Origin: Flavobacterium weaverense
GTDB taxonomy: Bacteria > Bacteroidota > Bacteroidia > Flavobacteriales > Flavobacteriaceae
Direction of reading: 5' to 3'
NCBI RefSeq assembly: GCF_003688495.1
Contig: NZ_REFH01000014.1
Coordinates: 36,347-100,346, forward strand
DNA: 64,000 bases
The notes under the pieces were generated by a model that worked only from the letters and a program-made list of their open reading frames with translations, was not told the origin of the DNA and ran no database searches. The first letter of the stretch is position 1, and each line of letters begins with the position of its first letter. A program made the translations under genes and the position numbers. This document shows, piece by piece, positions 1 to 9,696 of this stretch.

Positions 1-581
1 CTATTTTGGCTTGCCCATTCTAGCATTTCTAAATTCATCATGTTATCAATAATTACCGGTCCTACAAATCCTTTTTGGCGTAAAGCACCTTCTGATATTT
101 CCCAAGATTGTATCACCTTAGCATCTGGACGGTATCTTGTAGCTAATGATTTAGCAGATTGTAGTATTACATCCTTATACTCTTTTTTATTTTCTAAGCG
201 GTATGCGTTACCAAAACTACAATACATCATAAAACCTAAATCGTGATTTTCAGTAAAATATTTAACAGGTTCTAAAACAGTTAATTTCTGATTTGCTGCT
301 GCTAATAATGTAGGGTTTTTTGTGTACTCGTAAATGTAAAGTAGTGTTCCAGGATAGAAACCGCTACACCACCAGTACGCATCACTATTAATATTTTTAT
401 TGTCTTTAAACGTTTTAGGTAAAGAATCCTTCGGAGTATTTTTGATTAAATATTGATACTGCTTTTCAGCAAACGCAAAATTTTCATCGATAAGCGCCTT
501 CATTTCTTGTTTGTCATTATCTTTTGATGCACCGCAGCTATTTAGAACAATTGCAATGAGTAGGAATTTAATGATTTTCAT
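1..581 (-). CDS. GH88 unsaturated glucuronyl hydrolase lipoprotein (partial)
   Basis: N-terminal 193 codons of a gene that runs off the left edge, with no stop inside the window. It starts MKIIKFLLIAIVLNSC, a lipoprotein signal with lipobox LNSC (C16). The body has the GH88 hallmarks YWWCSGFYPGTLLYIYE, HDLGF (D114) and IIDNMMNLEML (D179). The two aspartates match the catalytic pair of unsaturated glucuronyl hydrolases. These enzymes hydrate the 4,5-unsaturated uronic acid left at the non-reducing end by polysaccharide lyases, so this is the natural partner of the PL8 lyases further along the locus. The lipid anchor places it at a membrane, probably facing the periplasm. It lies 211 bases after susD with a terminator hairpin between, so it may have its own promoter or be reached by read-through. 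GH105 is a less likely alternative. Confidence 0.88.
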   Translation of the reverse strand, partial: MKIIKFLLIAIVLNSCGASKDNDKQEMKALIDENFAFAEKQYQYLIKNTPKDSLPKTFKDNKNINSDAYWWCSGFYPGTLLYIYEYTKNPTLLAAANQKLTVLEPVKYFTENHDLGFMMYCSFGNAYRLENKKEYKDVILQSAKSLATRYRPDAKVIQSWEISEGALRQKGFVGPVIIDNMMNLEMLEWASQN

Positions 582-689
582 AATGATTAGAATTTTAGTT
601 GACTTCTTGTAAGAGTGAATAACATTTAATAAAATGCTTTATGACAGTAAAGCGTGATAAAAATGAATGTGTTTAAAAAATAAATGCTT

Positions 690-754
690 TTTAAAAATTG
701 AGCACAATCTATATTATGTTGTTTTAAAAAACAAAATTTAGATTGCGCTCAATT
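690..754 (-). terminator. Rho-independent terminator after the first susCD pair
   Basis: Arms 698-711 and 739-752 form a 14-bp stem with one G/T mismatch, extended by two A-T pairs, around a loop of about 27 bases. On the minus strand it is followed by a T-run. It sits 40 bases after the susD stop and before the GH88 gene. Confidence 0.65.
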
Positions 755-792
755 AGATAACTTATTATGATTGACTAATTAGTCACTTTTTA

Positions 793-2457
793 TTACCAAC
801 CTGGATTCTGAGTAATTTCTTTATTAGAAGCGATTTCTCTTGAAGGTATAGGATACAATAAGTGTTTTGCTTCAACGTTAAGTCCACCAAAACCACCGTA
901 TTGTTGGTTTCCAAGTGTTGGAGCAGTTGACATTTCTGCACCTACTGAATTCATTGTTTGTACAAATTTACCCCAACGAATCAAATCTGATTTACGAGTT
1001 CCCTCAAAACATAGTTCACGCATACGTTCATCTTCAATTGCCGATTGAAAAGCACCTTTAGATAAACCAGCTGGTAAATCAGCCACTGCACTTACTGTAT
1101 TGATAGCAAGTCCATATCCTCTACGTCTTACTTGGTTTACAGCATTGTAAGCTGCAACTGTTGGTCCGTTTACTTGATTTTCAGATTCAGCCATCATTAA
1201 TAAAACATCAGCATATCTTAACACAGGAAAATTGTTTGGATTATGATTTTTTTCCTTTGGCAAAAGCGCTTCATATTCTCTTCTCCATTTACCACAGTCT
1301 CTACCGTAAGGAAATTCAGAAGCTCTTGCTCCAGCTAATTTATTTATAGGATTTTTAGCTCCAGTTGTATTATTAAACGTATAGGTAGTAAGTACCCAGT
1401 CGCGTCTTAAATCTCCATCACCATATTTATTAAACAATCTTCCAGTTCCTCTGATGAAACCATAACTGTAACCAATTTGGTTGAAAAGTGCAGCTCCTGT
1501 AAAAGTAATACCGTTAGTGTTTCCTAAACGACCAGTTTCAACATATCCATCACCACGATTTCCTTTAAAATCAATCTCCCACATAGATTCTTTTACATCG
1601 TAAATATCTTGTACATGATTGATAAATATCTGGCGGTACGCATTATTTGCGGTACTTCCACCATTAGAAGGATTGAAAGTGTTGTATTTTGGGTCTGGGT
1701 TAGCAGTAACATTCAAAGCATGTTCTCCTGAATCCATAACCTTTTTAGACCATGCTAAAGCATCTTTATACTTTGCAGTGTCATTTAAAGGAAAGCCTGC
1801 CATAGTCAAACATACTCTTGAAAGAATTCCTTGAACTACTGTTTTAGAAACACGACTAGAATACCCGTATGCACTAGAACTTCCAACTTTAGCTTCTGCC
1901 TCGGTCATATCTTTCAATATTTGAGCATAAATTTCAGCTACTGGTGTTGCTGGCTGTTGTGTTCCATTAGGAGTTGTTGTTGGAGATGTTTTCATTGGTA
2001 CAGCACCAAAACCTTTAACTAGCATAAAATGATAATATCCTCTTAGAAATAATGCTTCTCCTAGTATAACTTGGCGTTTTCCTTCATCCATCGCGGGAAG
2101 ATTGATGTTTGCAATTAAATCATTTGCTCTATTAAGTCCGTCATAAAGCGTGTTCCACATGTTAGAAATAGTAGGATCTGTTGGGTTAAAAACGTAAACC
2201 ATTGGTTCTGTTTTTTGACCACTTCTTGCATAGAAACCTTCGTCAGTACACGCTTCTAATTTTGTATACAAAGATTCTCCATAAAGTGATGCTGATCCTA
2301 ATGGATCGTAAACACCAGCTAAACCTTGCGTTAATCCTTCCTCATTTGTAAAATATTGAGATTGAGCAATTTTATCAATTGGCTTCGTATTTAAAAAATC
2401 TTCACAAGAGCTCGACAGTACGGCTACTAATGCTAGTGTTATATATATTTTTTTCAT
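793..2457 (-). CDS. SusD/RagB-family glycan-binding lipoprotein
   Basis: 554 residues beginning MKKIYITLALVAVLSSSC, a lipoprotein signal with C18 as the lipidated residue, followed by EDFLNTKP, typical of the start of mature SusD proteins. The rest has the TPR-like helical SusD fold signatures: LRGYYHF near residue 140, MRELCFEGTRKSDLIRWG near residue 480, and a C-terminal LLYPIPSREI. SusD proteins sit on the cell surface as lids of the SusC channel and capture oligosaccharides for import. It lies 20 bases after susC, so the two are co-transcribed and should form one SusCD complex. The bound glycan cannot be read from sequence; context suggests a sulfated uronic-acid polymer. Length is normal for the family. 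Confidence 0.95.
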   Translation of the reverse strand: MKKIYITLALVAVLSSSCEDFLNTKPIDKIAQSQYFTNEEGLTQGLAGVYDPLGSASLYGESLYTKLEACTDEGFYARSGQKTEPMVYVFNPTDPTISNMWNTLYDGLNRANDLIANINLPAMDEGKRQVILGEALFLRGYYHFMLVKGFGAVPMKTSPTTTPNGTQQPATPVAEIYAQILKDMTEAEAKVGSSSAYGYSSRVSKTVVQGILSRVCLTMAGFPLNDTAKYKDALAWSKKVMDSGEHALNVTANPDPKYNTFNPSNGGSTANNAYRQIFINHVQDIYDVKESMWEIDFKGNRGDGYVETGRLGNTNGITFTGAALFNQIGYSYGFIRGTGRLFNKYGDGDLRRDWVLTTYTFNNTTGAKNPINKLAGARASEFPYGRDCGKWRREYEALLPKEKNHNPNNFPVLRYADVLLMMAESENQVNGPTVAAYNAVNQVRRRGYGLAINTVSAVADLPAGLSKGAFQSAIEDERMRELCFEGTRKSDLIRWGKFVQTMNSVGAEMSTAPTLGNQQYGGFGGLNVEAKHLLYPIPSREIASNKEITQNPGW

Positions 2458-2477
2458 TTGTAAATGATTTAATGTTA

Positions 2478-5400
2478 TTAAAATGAAATGTTTGTTCCAA
2501 AAACAATTGTGCGTGCACGTGGGTAAGATGAGAAATCAAATCCTGATGTTAGTGCAGAATTATAACTATTTACCTCTGGATCTGATCCTGAATATTTAGT
2601 CCATGTAATTAAGTTTTGTCCTGAAACATAAAATCTCATTGATTTAAGACGAAGTCTTTTAGTAAATTCTGACTCAAAGTTGTACCCTAGAGATACCGTT
2701 TTTAAACGTAAGAATGAACCATCTTCAACAATTGCAGATGAATAACCTCCAATTGCACCAGTATATCCTCTTGCACGTGGAATATCTGAAGTTGGATTGT
2801 CAGCAGACCAACGATCATTGTAGCTTGCATACTGATTTAAGTATCCTTGATTTCTTGAGTTACCTTCAAAAATAAGTTTGTTTGCATTCAAGATATCATT
2901 ACCATAAGACCATTGTAGGAATACATTCAAATCAAAACCTTTGTAAGTGAAGTTGTTGCTAAATCCACCTGTGTGAATTGGCTGTCCTCTACCTATAATT
3001 GTGTAATCACTTGTAGTAATAGCTAAATCGCCATTTTGATCTTTGTATTTAGCATCTCCCGGTTGGATTGCTCCTCTAGCATTTCCATTAGCGGCAACAT
3101 CTGGTTTTAAAGTGTAAACATTTGTTGTAGTGTTTAAATTAAAATCTTCATACTTATACGTTCCTAATGATTCGTAACCGTACATTAAACCTAATGGATC
3201 TCCCACTCTTGTAATATAAGCAGTTGTATTTCTCCAGCTCTGATCCCAAGGAATAGATCTTTGAATTGCACTTCCATCGTCACCTAATGCAACAACTTTA
3301 TTTTTGTTAAAAGAAATGTTAGCGCTAGATGTCCAAGAGAAATCTTTTGTTTGGATATTTTTTGTCGTAAGGCTTAATTCCAAACCTTTGTTTTCTACAC
3401 TTCCAACATTTTTTGTTGCTGTTCCAAATCCAGAAGAAGGAGCTAGTTGTGTTTGTAGCAATAAATCTTTAGTCAACTTTTTATATACATCTGCTGAAAA
3501 AGTAATACGTTGTTTGAAAAAACCAATATCTAGTCCAGCATCTACCTGCTCAGTAGATTCCCATTTTAATTCAGAGTTACCAAGATTAGTAGCAACAACT
3601 CCTGCTACGTAAGCGTTGTTAAAAACATAGCTAGATCCAATTGGATTGAAGTATCTTGTTAGATAATCAAAATTTCCAACTCTGTTATTTCCTGTTACAC
3701 CATAACTAACGCGCAATTTACCTTCTGATAAAACTGTGCTCTTTTTAAGGAATTTTTCATTTTTGAAAGTCCATGCAGCTGCTCCTGAAGGAAAATAACC
3801 CCAGTGATTTTTAGAAGGAAATTTAGAAGATCCATCTGCTCTAAATGAAGCAGTTAATTGATATCTTGAATCGTAATTATAATTAACTCTTCCTAAGAAT
3901 GAAGACATAGTCCAAACTGAAGCTGTTGAATCTACCCTTTGTTGAACACCTTGGCTTAATCCACCCAATCCTAGGTCTTCATTAGGTAATCTTGAAGCGG
4001 CAACACCATCTGTCCATATATCAAATTTTTGAGCAGTAAATCCACCTAAAACATCAATCTTAGCTTTTTTAGATATTTTTTTATTCCATGTTAATGTGTT
4101 TTCATTCAACCAGTTGCTTGAACTAATGTTGTTGATGCTTCCTCTTGGTCCACCGTTTGAACCAGCTGGATTACCGTATTGAGTTTGTGAATTATCAAAA
4201 CTGTTTTGAGTAGCACGATTTTCAGTAATACCAAAAGTAGTTCTCAATTTTAAATCTTTAGTAATCAAATATTCAACGTATGAATTTGCGCTAAAGTTTT
4301 TAGTGTTATTGACACGATATGTGTTTTGAAGGTTTATTACAGGGTTTACTCTGTAATCATTTAATGGATCAATATCCGGATCTATAAATGAATCTTCTTG
4401 AGAAGGATCTGTAAGAACTGGTCTTGCTCCCCAAACTGCTACCATCACATTTGATGTTGAACTACCAGATTCAGAAACTACTGGATTTAAACCAGATTGT
4501 CTCAAGTAGCTGTAATTTGCATTAACTCCTACTTTTAATTTTTCAGTAATCTTGTAATCAAGTACAGTTCTACCTTGATATCTTTTGTAATTAGAATTTA
4601 ATAAAATTCCGTCTTGGTCGATTGTCGAACCAGAAAAAACATATTTCAATTTCTTAGTTCCTCCAGATACAGAAAGATTGTTGTTTGTAACCACAGCAAC
4701 ACGTTGTGTCTTGTCTTGCCAATCAATTCCTTTTTCCGTTTTGTAGTAATCTAATGTTTTTCCACCAGCAAGATAAATTTCAGTTGGAGTACGTGGTGTT
4801 CCAGTTGCACCAGGCGTAAGTTCTAATTGATATTTTACAAATTCATAAGGATTCATTAAAGCAATAGGATTAATGTTTTCTTGAACACCTGTAGAGCTAG
4901 AGAAAGAAAAAACAGGTTTACCTTCTTTACCTTTTTTAGTAGTAATCACGATTACACCATTTGCTCCCCTTGCACCGTAGATCGCTGTAGCTGAGGCATC
5001 TTTTAAGATATCGATAGAAGCAATATCTGCAGGGTTAATAGTATTGTTGTTTTGATCTTCAAGTAAGAATCCATCAACAACATACAAAGGACTACTAGAT
5101 TGAGTAACAGAGTTATTTCCTCTAATAACGATGTTAACACCAGAACCTGGTCTACCATCTGATGATGTTACTTGAACTCCTGCAACACGTCCCGCTAAAG
5201 CTTCGTCAAATGAACGAACAGGAGCTTTGTTAAGATCAGCTACCGATACAGTAGCAACTGCACCTGTTAAATCTTTTCTTTTTGAAGTTCCGTATCCAAT
5301 AACAACGACCTCATCAAGGTCACTCATTTTTGAATTTAGGCTTACGTTTATAACTGATTTAGTTCCAACAGTCATTGTAGTGGTTTCAAAACCAACATAC

Positions 5401-5663
5401 GAAAAAACCAATTGGTCTTTTGCTGTAGCACTAATTCTAAACTCACCTTTAGCATCAGTTTGTGTAGCAGTTTTTGACCCTTTAATAGAAACTGTAACTC
5501 CTGGAAGTGTTTCTCTTTGATCATCGGTAACTACACCCGAAATCGTTTTACTCTGCGCCTGAGCGTAAGCTGGAGCGAGTGATAGAAGAACGCCAATAAT
5601 AAAGCATTTAAAAACACTTATGGTAGATTGACTTTTCAATTTTGAATTTTTTTTCATAAACAT
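2478..5663 (-). CDS. SusC-like TonB-dependent outer-membrane transporter
   Basis: 1061 residues: N-terminal signal region (about 1-37, ending AQAQS), a carboxypeptidase-D-regulatory-like domain (about 40-110), a TonB-box-like segment DLDEVVVIGYGTSKRKDL, the plug domain (about 120-245, with PLYVVDGF and ATAIYGARGANGVIVITTK) and a long beta-barrel ending in FGTNISF with the usual terminal Phe. It imports large oligosaccharides across the outer membrane using TonB/ExbBD energy, paired with the SusD encoded 20 bases downstream. Two starts are possible, M1 (5663) or M3 (5657, MKKNSKL); M3 gives the more typical signal peptide. A -7 box and a 14-bp palindrome lie just upstream, so it probably heads its own transcript. 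Confidence 0.96.
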   Translation of the reverse strand: MFMKKNSKLKSQSTISVFKCFIIGVLLSLAPAYAQAQSKTISGVVTDDQRETLPGVTVSIKGSKTATQTDAKGEFRISATAKDQLVFSYVGFETTTMTVGTKSVINVSLNSKMSDLDEVVVIGYGTSKRKDLTGAVATVSVADLNKAPVRSFDEALAGRVAGVQVTSSDGRPGSGVNIVIRGNNSVTQSSSPLYVVDGFLLEDQNNNTINPADIASIDILKDASATAIYGARGANGVIVITTKKGKEGKPVFSFSSSTGVQENINPIALMNPYEFVKYQLELTPGATGTPRTPTEIYLAGGKTLDYYKTEKGIDWQDKTQRVAVVTNNNLSVSGGTKKLKYVFSGSTIDQDGILLNSNYKRYQGRTVLDYKITEKLKVGVNANYSYLRQSGLNPVVSESGSSTSNVMVAVWGARPVLTDPSQEDSFIDPDIDPLNDYRVNPVINLQNTYRVNNTKNFSANSYVEYLITKDLKLRTTFGITENRATQNSFDNSQTQYGNPAGSNGGPRGSINNISSSNWLNENTLTWNKKISKKAKIDVLGGFTAQKFDIWTDGVAASRLPNEDLGLGGLSQGVQQRVDSTASVWTMSSFLGRVNYNYDSRYQLTASFRADGSSKFPSKNHWGYFPSGAAAWTFKNEKFLKKSTVLSEGKLRVSYGVTGNNRVGNFDYLTRYFNPIGSSYVFNNAYVAGVVATNLGNSELKWESTEQVDAGLDIGFFKQRITFSADVYKKLTKDLLLQTQLAPSSGFGTATKNVGSVENKGLELSLTTKNIQTKDFSWTSSANISFNKNKVVALGDDGSAIQRSIPWDQSWRNTTAYITRVGDPLGLMYGYESLGTYKYEDFNLNTTTNVYTLKPDVAANGNARGAIQPGDAKYKDQNGDLAITTSDYTIIGRGQPIHTGGFSNNFTYKGFDLNVFLQWSYGNDILNANKLIFEGNSRNQGYLNQYASYNDRWSADNPTSDIPRARGYTGAIGGYSSAIVEDGSFLRLKTVSLGYNFESEFTKRLRLKSMRFYVSGQNLITWTKYSGSDPEVNSYNSALTSGFDFSSYPRARTIVFGTNISF

Positions 5664-5691
5664 CTCAAATTGGTTTTGGCTTAATAATACA

Positions 5692-5713
5692 CAATGTTAT
5701 GAAAACGTTTTCA
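5692..5713 (-). promoter_or_regulatory. susC promoter -7 box abutted by a 14-bp palindromic operator
   Basis: On the minus strand, TAACATTG (5692-5699) matches the Bacteroidota -7 consensus TAnnTTTG with one mismatch. Directly next to it, 5700-5713 is the perfect palindrome TGAAAACGTTTTCA. The same arrangement with one base changed in the palindrome stands before the second susC at 12863-12884. The spacing puts the operator between the -33 and -7 elements, where a bound protein would control initiation. LacI-family proteins bind sites of this style, but no such gene is in the window. Confidence 0.6.
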
Positions 5714-6334
5714 GAACACCAAATTAAAATTATAAAAATTGGTAAATAGTCTGATATTTATATGAATACTCTTTTTTTTCTGACAATTTTGAGTATTATT
5801 GATTATGAATATAGTTATAAATTACACATATTGTTTTTATTATTCAATAGTACTGTTTTTGTAGTTCTGGCATTACTTTTCATAATCATCAATTTTTTCT
5901 GAAAAAATAGCATAAAAATAATATCCTTTTCATTTTTTATTCAGCTCACTAAATCAAAAAATATTATGATTTTATTAAGAAATTAAAATATCTCTGAATA
6001 TTTGATATTGTTATAGGTAATTCTGTGTGTTTAAATGGTGAAAAAACATATTATTGACAGGATCGTAATTGTTTCAAATTGTACTTTATAATTCGTCAGC
6101 TCAGAATAAATTACAGCATAACATTTATAGTTATGTCACTAAGTATTTATAATTATTAAAAGGCATTTATTGTTTTTAAAGATTTTGAACTATTGCATTT
6201 TTAATTAAAATTTCGAATACTAAAAATATTCTTGAAAGATAAATATTGACTGTTGGTAAATACACTACTAATAAGATTGAAAACTATATTCTCAAAAATC
6301 GTATGTAAAGTAAAAACCCACAATTTGAAATAGA
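5714..6334. other. Intergenic stretch between susC and the sulfatase gene
   Basis: About 620 bases of very AT-rich DNA without a credible reading frame in either direction. I see no repeats, RNA gene or further regulatory motif that I can support beyond the operator at its left end and the sulfatase terminator at its right end. Confidence 0.5.
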
Positions 6335-6384
6335 AATAAAAAAAACTCTTCAAACAATTGTTTAAAATTGATTTGAAGAGTTTA
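6335..6384 (-). terminator. Terminator of the sulfatase gene
   Basis: A perfect 12-bp stem AAACTCTTCAAA (6343-6354) and TTTGAAGAGTTT (6372-6383) with a 17-base loop. On the minus strand it is followed by eight T. It lies 27 bases after the sulfatase stop. Confidence 0.85.
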
Positions 6385-6410
6385 GTTTATTAAGTATGGC
6401 CTTTAGTATT

Positions 6411-7955
6411 TTATTTACGAGTTTCTTTTTTAAGCAGTGCGGCTAACTCTTTAACTTTTTTTGGATATTTTTTAGCTAGATTATTATTTTCACTTAAATC
6501 TGTACTTAAATTATAAAGTTGAGGAACAGATGAATTACCCGTTTCAATGTCAATTAATTTATCGTACGGAATACCGTCGTTTGCAGGTATGAATTTCCAG
6601 TTTTCTTTTATGATAGCTAATGTTCCACCTAATCCTAGAACATTACCACCTTGCTCAATTAGTACGCTTCTTCCTTTATCTGATTTGCCAAGGAACGCAT
6701 CTAAGGTATTCTCGCTATCAGGCGCTTCTCCTATAGGAATGGATTGATTTAATAAACTAGAAAAAGAAGCTAATAAATCCATTTGACTTATCATCGCTGA
6801 TGAAATTCTTGGTTGAACAATTTTAGGCCAAGTCAATATAAAAGGTATTCTCGTTCCTGCTTCTAAAACACTGTATTTTCCACCGCGTAATACTCCGTTT
6901 GGCGTATGTCCATTTAATTGTGTCACTGCTTCATCTTGATATCCATCATCCAGTACTGGGCCATTATCGCTTGAAAAAATCACCATTGTATTATCTGAAA
7001 TACCAGAATATTCTAGTTGCTTCATAATTTCACCTACGGTCCAGTCGAGTTGAAGTATAGCATCACCTCGTAAACCTAAACCACTTTTACCTTTAAACAT
7101 TGTTGCTGGCATGCGAGGTACATGAGGTTCTGTAAGGGTAAAATACAAAAAGAAGGGGTTTTCGCGATTTTCTTCGATGTAACTTTTGGCTTTAGCCAAA
7201 AATGTAGTTGAGACTTCCTCATCAACCCATCTTGCTTTATGTCCTCCGCTCATATAGCCAATTCTCCCAATTCCGTTTACTATTGTGTTTTCATGTCCTT
7301 GACCAGGTGAAGATTTCAATTTTAATAATTCTGGATGCTCTTTCCCTGTTGGATCATTTCCTACCTTGTTGTTGTAATCAACCTGAATGGGATCGCTTAA
7401 ATCCAAAGCAACAACACTATGGTTTTCCATGAAAACTGTAGGTACACGGTCAGCAGTAGCTGGAAATATGAAAGAGTAATCAAATCCAACTTCATTAGGA
7501 CCTGGTTTTATTTCAGCATTCCAATTTTTTGCGACTTGATCTCCCAAACCTAAATGCCATTTTCCCACAATAGCCGTTTTATAGCCAGCTTGTTTGAATA
7601 ATTTTGGCAAACTCATTTTATCTGTTGGTATAATCAAAGCTGCATCTCCTGGTAAAATTCCAGTGCCTGATTGTCGCCATGGATATTCTCCAGTCAAAAG
7701 CGCGTAGCGAGATGGAGTGCAGGTAGCCGAAGTAGAGTGCGCGTTAGTAAAACGTACTCCTTGACTCGCCAATTTATCAAGATATGGTGTTGCGATTTTT
7801 GTTGCACCATAAGAGCTTAAATCACCGTATCCAAGATCATCTGCATAAATAAATATTACATTCGGTTTTTGTATGTAGCTATCGCTCTTGGATGTTTGGG
7901 CGCATAGACTAAAGGTTAGTAAGGACAAACAGCTTACAAATACTTGTTTTATCAT
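6411..7955 (-). CDS. S1-family (formylglycine) sulfatase
   Basis: 514 residues with an N-terminal export signal (cleavage expected after SLCA/Q near residue 19-20). The metal-binding DD pair is in NVIFIYADDLGYGDLS (D39, D40). The sulfatase signature CTPSRYALLTG carries C79, the cysteine converted to formylglycine, so it is a class S1 arylsulfatase-type enzyme that needs a maturase. GKWHLGLG and SSDNGP supply other conserved active-site residues. It would remove sulfate esters from polysaccharide or oligosaccharides in the periplasm. Its own terminator follows, and a terminator stands between it and the susD gene upstream, so it is probably a single-gene transcript. Subfamily and regiospecificity (GalNAc-4-, GalNAc-6- or fucose-sulfate) cannot be fixed by eye. 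Confidence 0.93.
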   Translation of the reverse strand: MIKQVFVSCLSLLTFSLCAQTSKSDSYIQKPNVIFIYADDLGYGDLSSYGATKIATPYLDKLASQGVRFTNAHSTSATCTPSRYALLTGEYPWRQSGTGILPGDAALIIPTDKMSLPKLFKQAGYKTAIVGKWHLGLGDQVAKNWNAEIKPGPNEVGFDYSFIFPATADRVPTVFMENHSVVALDLSDPIQVDYNNKVGNDPTGKEHPELLKLKSSPGQGHENTIVNGIGRIGYMSGGHKARWVDEEVSTTFLAKAKSYIEENRENPFFLYFTLTEPHVPRMPATMFKGKSGLGLRGDAILQLDWTVGEIMKQLEYSGISDNTMVIFSSDNGPVLDDGYQDEAVTQLNGHTPNGVLRGGKYSVLEAGTRIPFILTWPKIVQPRISSAMISQMDLLASFSSLLNQSIPIGEAPDSENTLDAFLGKSDKGRSVLIEQGGNVLGLGGTLAIIKENWKFIPANDGIPYDKLIDIETGNSSVPQLYNLSTDLSENNNLAKKYPKKVKELAALLKKETRK

Positions 7956-8005
7956 TTTGAGTTGGATTTGGATAAAAAGAGATAAATTATTTTAAAAATT
8001 AAATA

Positions 8006-8058
8006 TAAAAAAAAACTTGTAGATAACAAAACAATATGCATGCTCTGCTATCTACAAG
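8006..8058 (-). terminator. Terminator after the second susCD pair
   Basis: A perfect 10-bp stem CTTGTAGATA (8016-8025) and TATCTACAAG (8049-8058) with a 23-base loop, followed on the minus strand by nine T. It ends the transcript of the second SusC/SusD pair. Confidence 0.85.
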
Positions 8059-8112
8059 AACTGTCTAAATGTTCGAACAAACTTTAAACAGATTTTTTTT
8101 GTTCGTTAGTAA

Positions 8113-9675
8113 TTATTGATTCCACCAAACCTTAGTGCTCGTTTTATCTGCTCCACCTAATTTTGAAATACCAGATGCTAATCCTTGTGGATTCACTGCT
8201 GCTTCAATAGGAGGATAGGTAGTTCTTCTCACACTTGCAGGATTTGAAGCGGGAGAATCTGTGTTGTCAGAATTCAAACGAGGATATAGTTTAGGAAAAC
8301 CAGTTCTTCTAAATTCAGACCAAGCTTCTGGACTGTAAGGATATAAAGCCAACCATTTTTGAGTACCTACTTGTTCGCGTTGTTGTGCAATTGTAGCTGC
8401 AAATGCAACAGGAATATTTGTCAATGCTGGTGTGCTGTTTACATCGCCTAAAGCAATAGGCAAGCTCAATCCATTTATATAGCTGCTAATTACAGCTGCA
8501 TCTTTGATACCCCAACGGTCTAGTGAAGCAGTAATACCATCATTGTAGTAGCTTTGAGCAGTTCCTGCTCCCATATTCCAATTATTTAATTTTCCTTCAG
8601 CTAATAAGAAGTAGGTTTCTGAAGCAGTGAAGACGGTCCAAGGAGCCGTAAATCTATTGTCAAATCCAAAAGAGGAATTAATATTAGAATTAGCATTCAC
8701 TCCATTTTGCGGAAGCGACATTTGTGCAATTGTCATTCCGTTTCTGATTCCTTTATATGCACCGCCTGATAAAGCAGGATTAAAGAATTTTTGCATACGT
8801 GGATCATTATATCCTTTTAAGATACTTTCCATTGCAGCACTCATTCTGAATTCACCCCAGTTTGAAATTTCACCTAAAGGATTAGGAGTAGTAGTTGTTG
8901 AAATCATAAATGCATTATCCAAATTAGAAATTAGCAAACCTCCTGGAGCCGCCGCCGCCGCTTCAGCTTCTGTTTTTGCCAAAGCAGGATTTTTCATTGA
9001 AATACGCATTGCAGCTCTTAGGCGTAAAGTGTTACCAAATTTTAACCATTTCTTCACGTCTCCACCGTAGATTAAATCTCCTTTTGCGAAAACTTTATTT
9101 GATGCAGATGCTGTATTTAAAACTGCAGTCGCTTCTTTCAATGTTTTGAAAAAATCATTGTAAATGTCTTCTTGACTATCGTATAAAACGACATTTTTAC
9201 CGTTTCCAGCTTCAAAATAAGGTACTGCACCCCAATAATCTGTAACTGGCATAAACATGTACACTTTCCAGATTTTTGCAATTGAATTTTTGATTGGGTC
9301 TTCTAATTTTCCTCCTTGTTTAGTGTTTTCAAGAACTACGTCCATTTGGGCATTAGCCACACCGTAAAAATGATTCCATCCGCCATTCAACCAGTTTCCT
9401 ACCATTTGATTTCTATCAGAAGCAAAGTTTTTTTGTGTCGTAGCAAAATATTGGCTTTGTAAGTCAGAATATAAAGCTTGAAACAATTGAAAAGGACCTC
9501 TTTTACCAAAAATACCTCCATATTGAGCCGCTGAGAAAACATATTCTAAAGAGGCGTTATTTATTTCTGAAACTTTGGTTTTATTAGTATTTAATTCTTC
9601 GAAATCCTCTGTACATGAAGTCGCAAGACTTATCATTAGTAAAAAAAGGATTGTTTTATTTGTTATTTTTTTCAT
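8113..9675 (-). CDS. SusD-like lipoprotein, SusD/RagB superfamily
   Basis: 520 residues beginning with a lipoprotein signal, MKKITNKTILFLLMISLATSC (positions 1-21; C21 is lipidated), followed by TEDFEELNTNKTKVSEIN. This N-terminus and features such as MFMPVTDYWGAVPYFEAG, LRLRAAMRIS and EAWSEFRRTGFPKLYP are typical of the SusD branch usually paired with SusC proteins of the RagA type. It should bind glycan on the cell surface and cap the transporter encoded 21 bases upstream. Its sequence is clearly different from the other SusD of the locus, so the two pairs probably take different fragments or different glycans rather than being recent duplicates. Confidence 0.93.
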   Translation of the reverse strand: MKKITNKTILFLLMISLATSCTEDFEELNTNKTKVSEINNASLEYVFSAAQYGGIFGKRGPFQLFQALYSDLQSQYFATTQKNFASDRNQMVGNWLNGGWNHFYGVANAQMDVVLENTKQGGKLEDPIKNSIAKIWKVYMFMPVTDYWGAVPYFEAGNGKNVVLYDSQEDIYNDFFKTLKEATAVLNTASASNKVFAKGDLIYGGDVKKWLKFGNTLRLRAAMRISMKNPALAKTEAEAAAAAPGGLLISNLDNAFMISTTTTPNPLGEISNWGEFRMSAAMESILKGYNDPRMQKFFNPALSGGAYKGIRNGMTIAQMSLPQNGVNANSNINSSFGFDNRFTAPWTVFTASETYFLLAEGKLNNWNMGAGTAQSYYNDGITASLDRWGIKDAAVISSYINGLSLPIALGDVNSTPALTNIPVAFAATIAQQREQVGTQKWLALYPYSPEAWSEFRRTGFPKLYPRLNSDNTDSPASNPASVRRTTYPPIEAAVNPQGLASGISKLGGADKTSTKVWWNQ

Positions 9676-9696
9676 AGCTATTGAGTATTAATATCG

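Noticed and set aside
8060..8100. TGTTCGAACA palindrome and surrounding CTGT/ACAG hairpin before the sulfatase
   Set aside because: It shares the TCGA centre with the lyase operator, but the arms are four bases closer, so it is not the same site; a plus-strand T-run follows but no plus-strand gene needs it.
8627..9070. 147-codon plus-strand frame
   Set aside because: It lies wholly antisense to the second susD gene, which has clear family features; a shadow frame.
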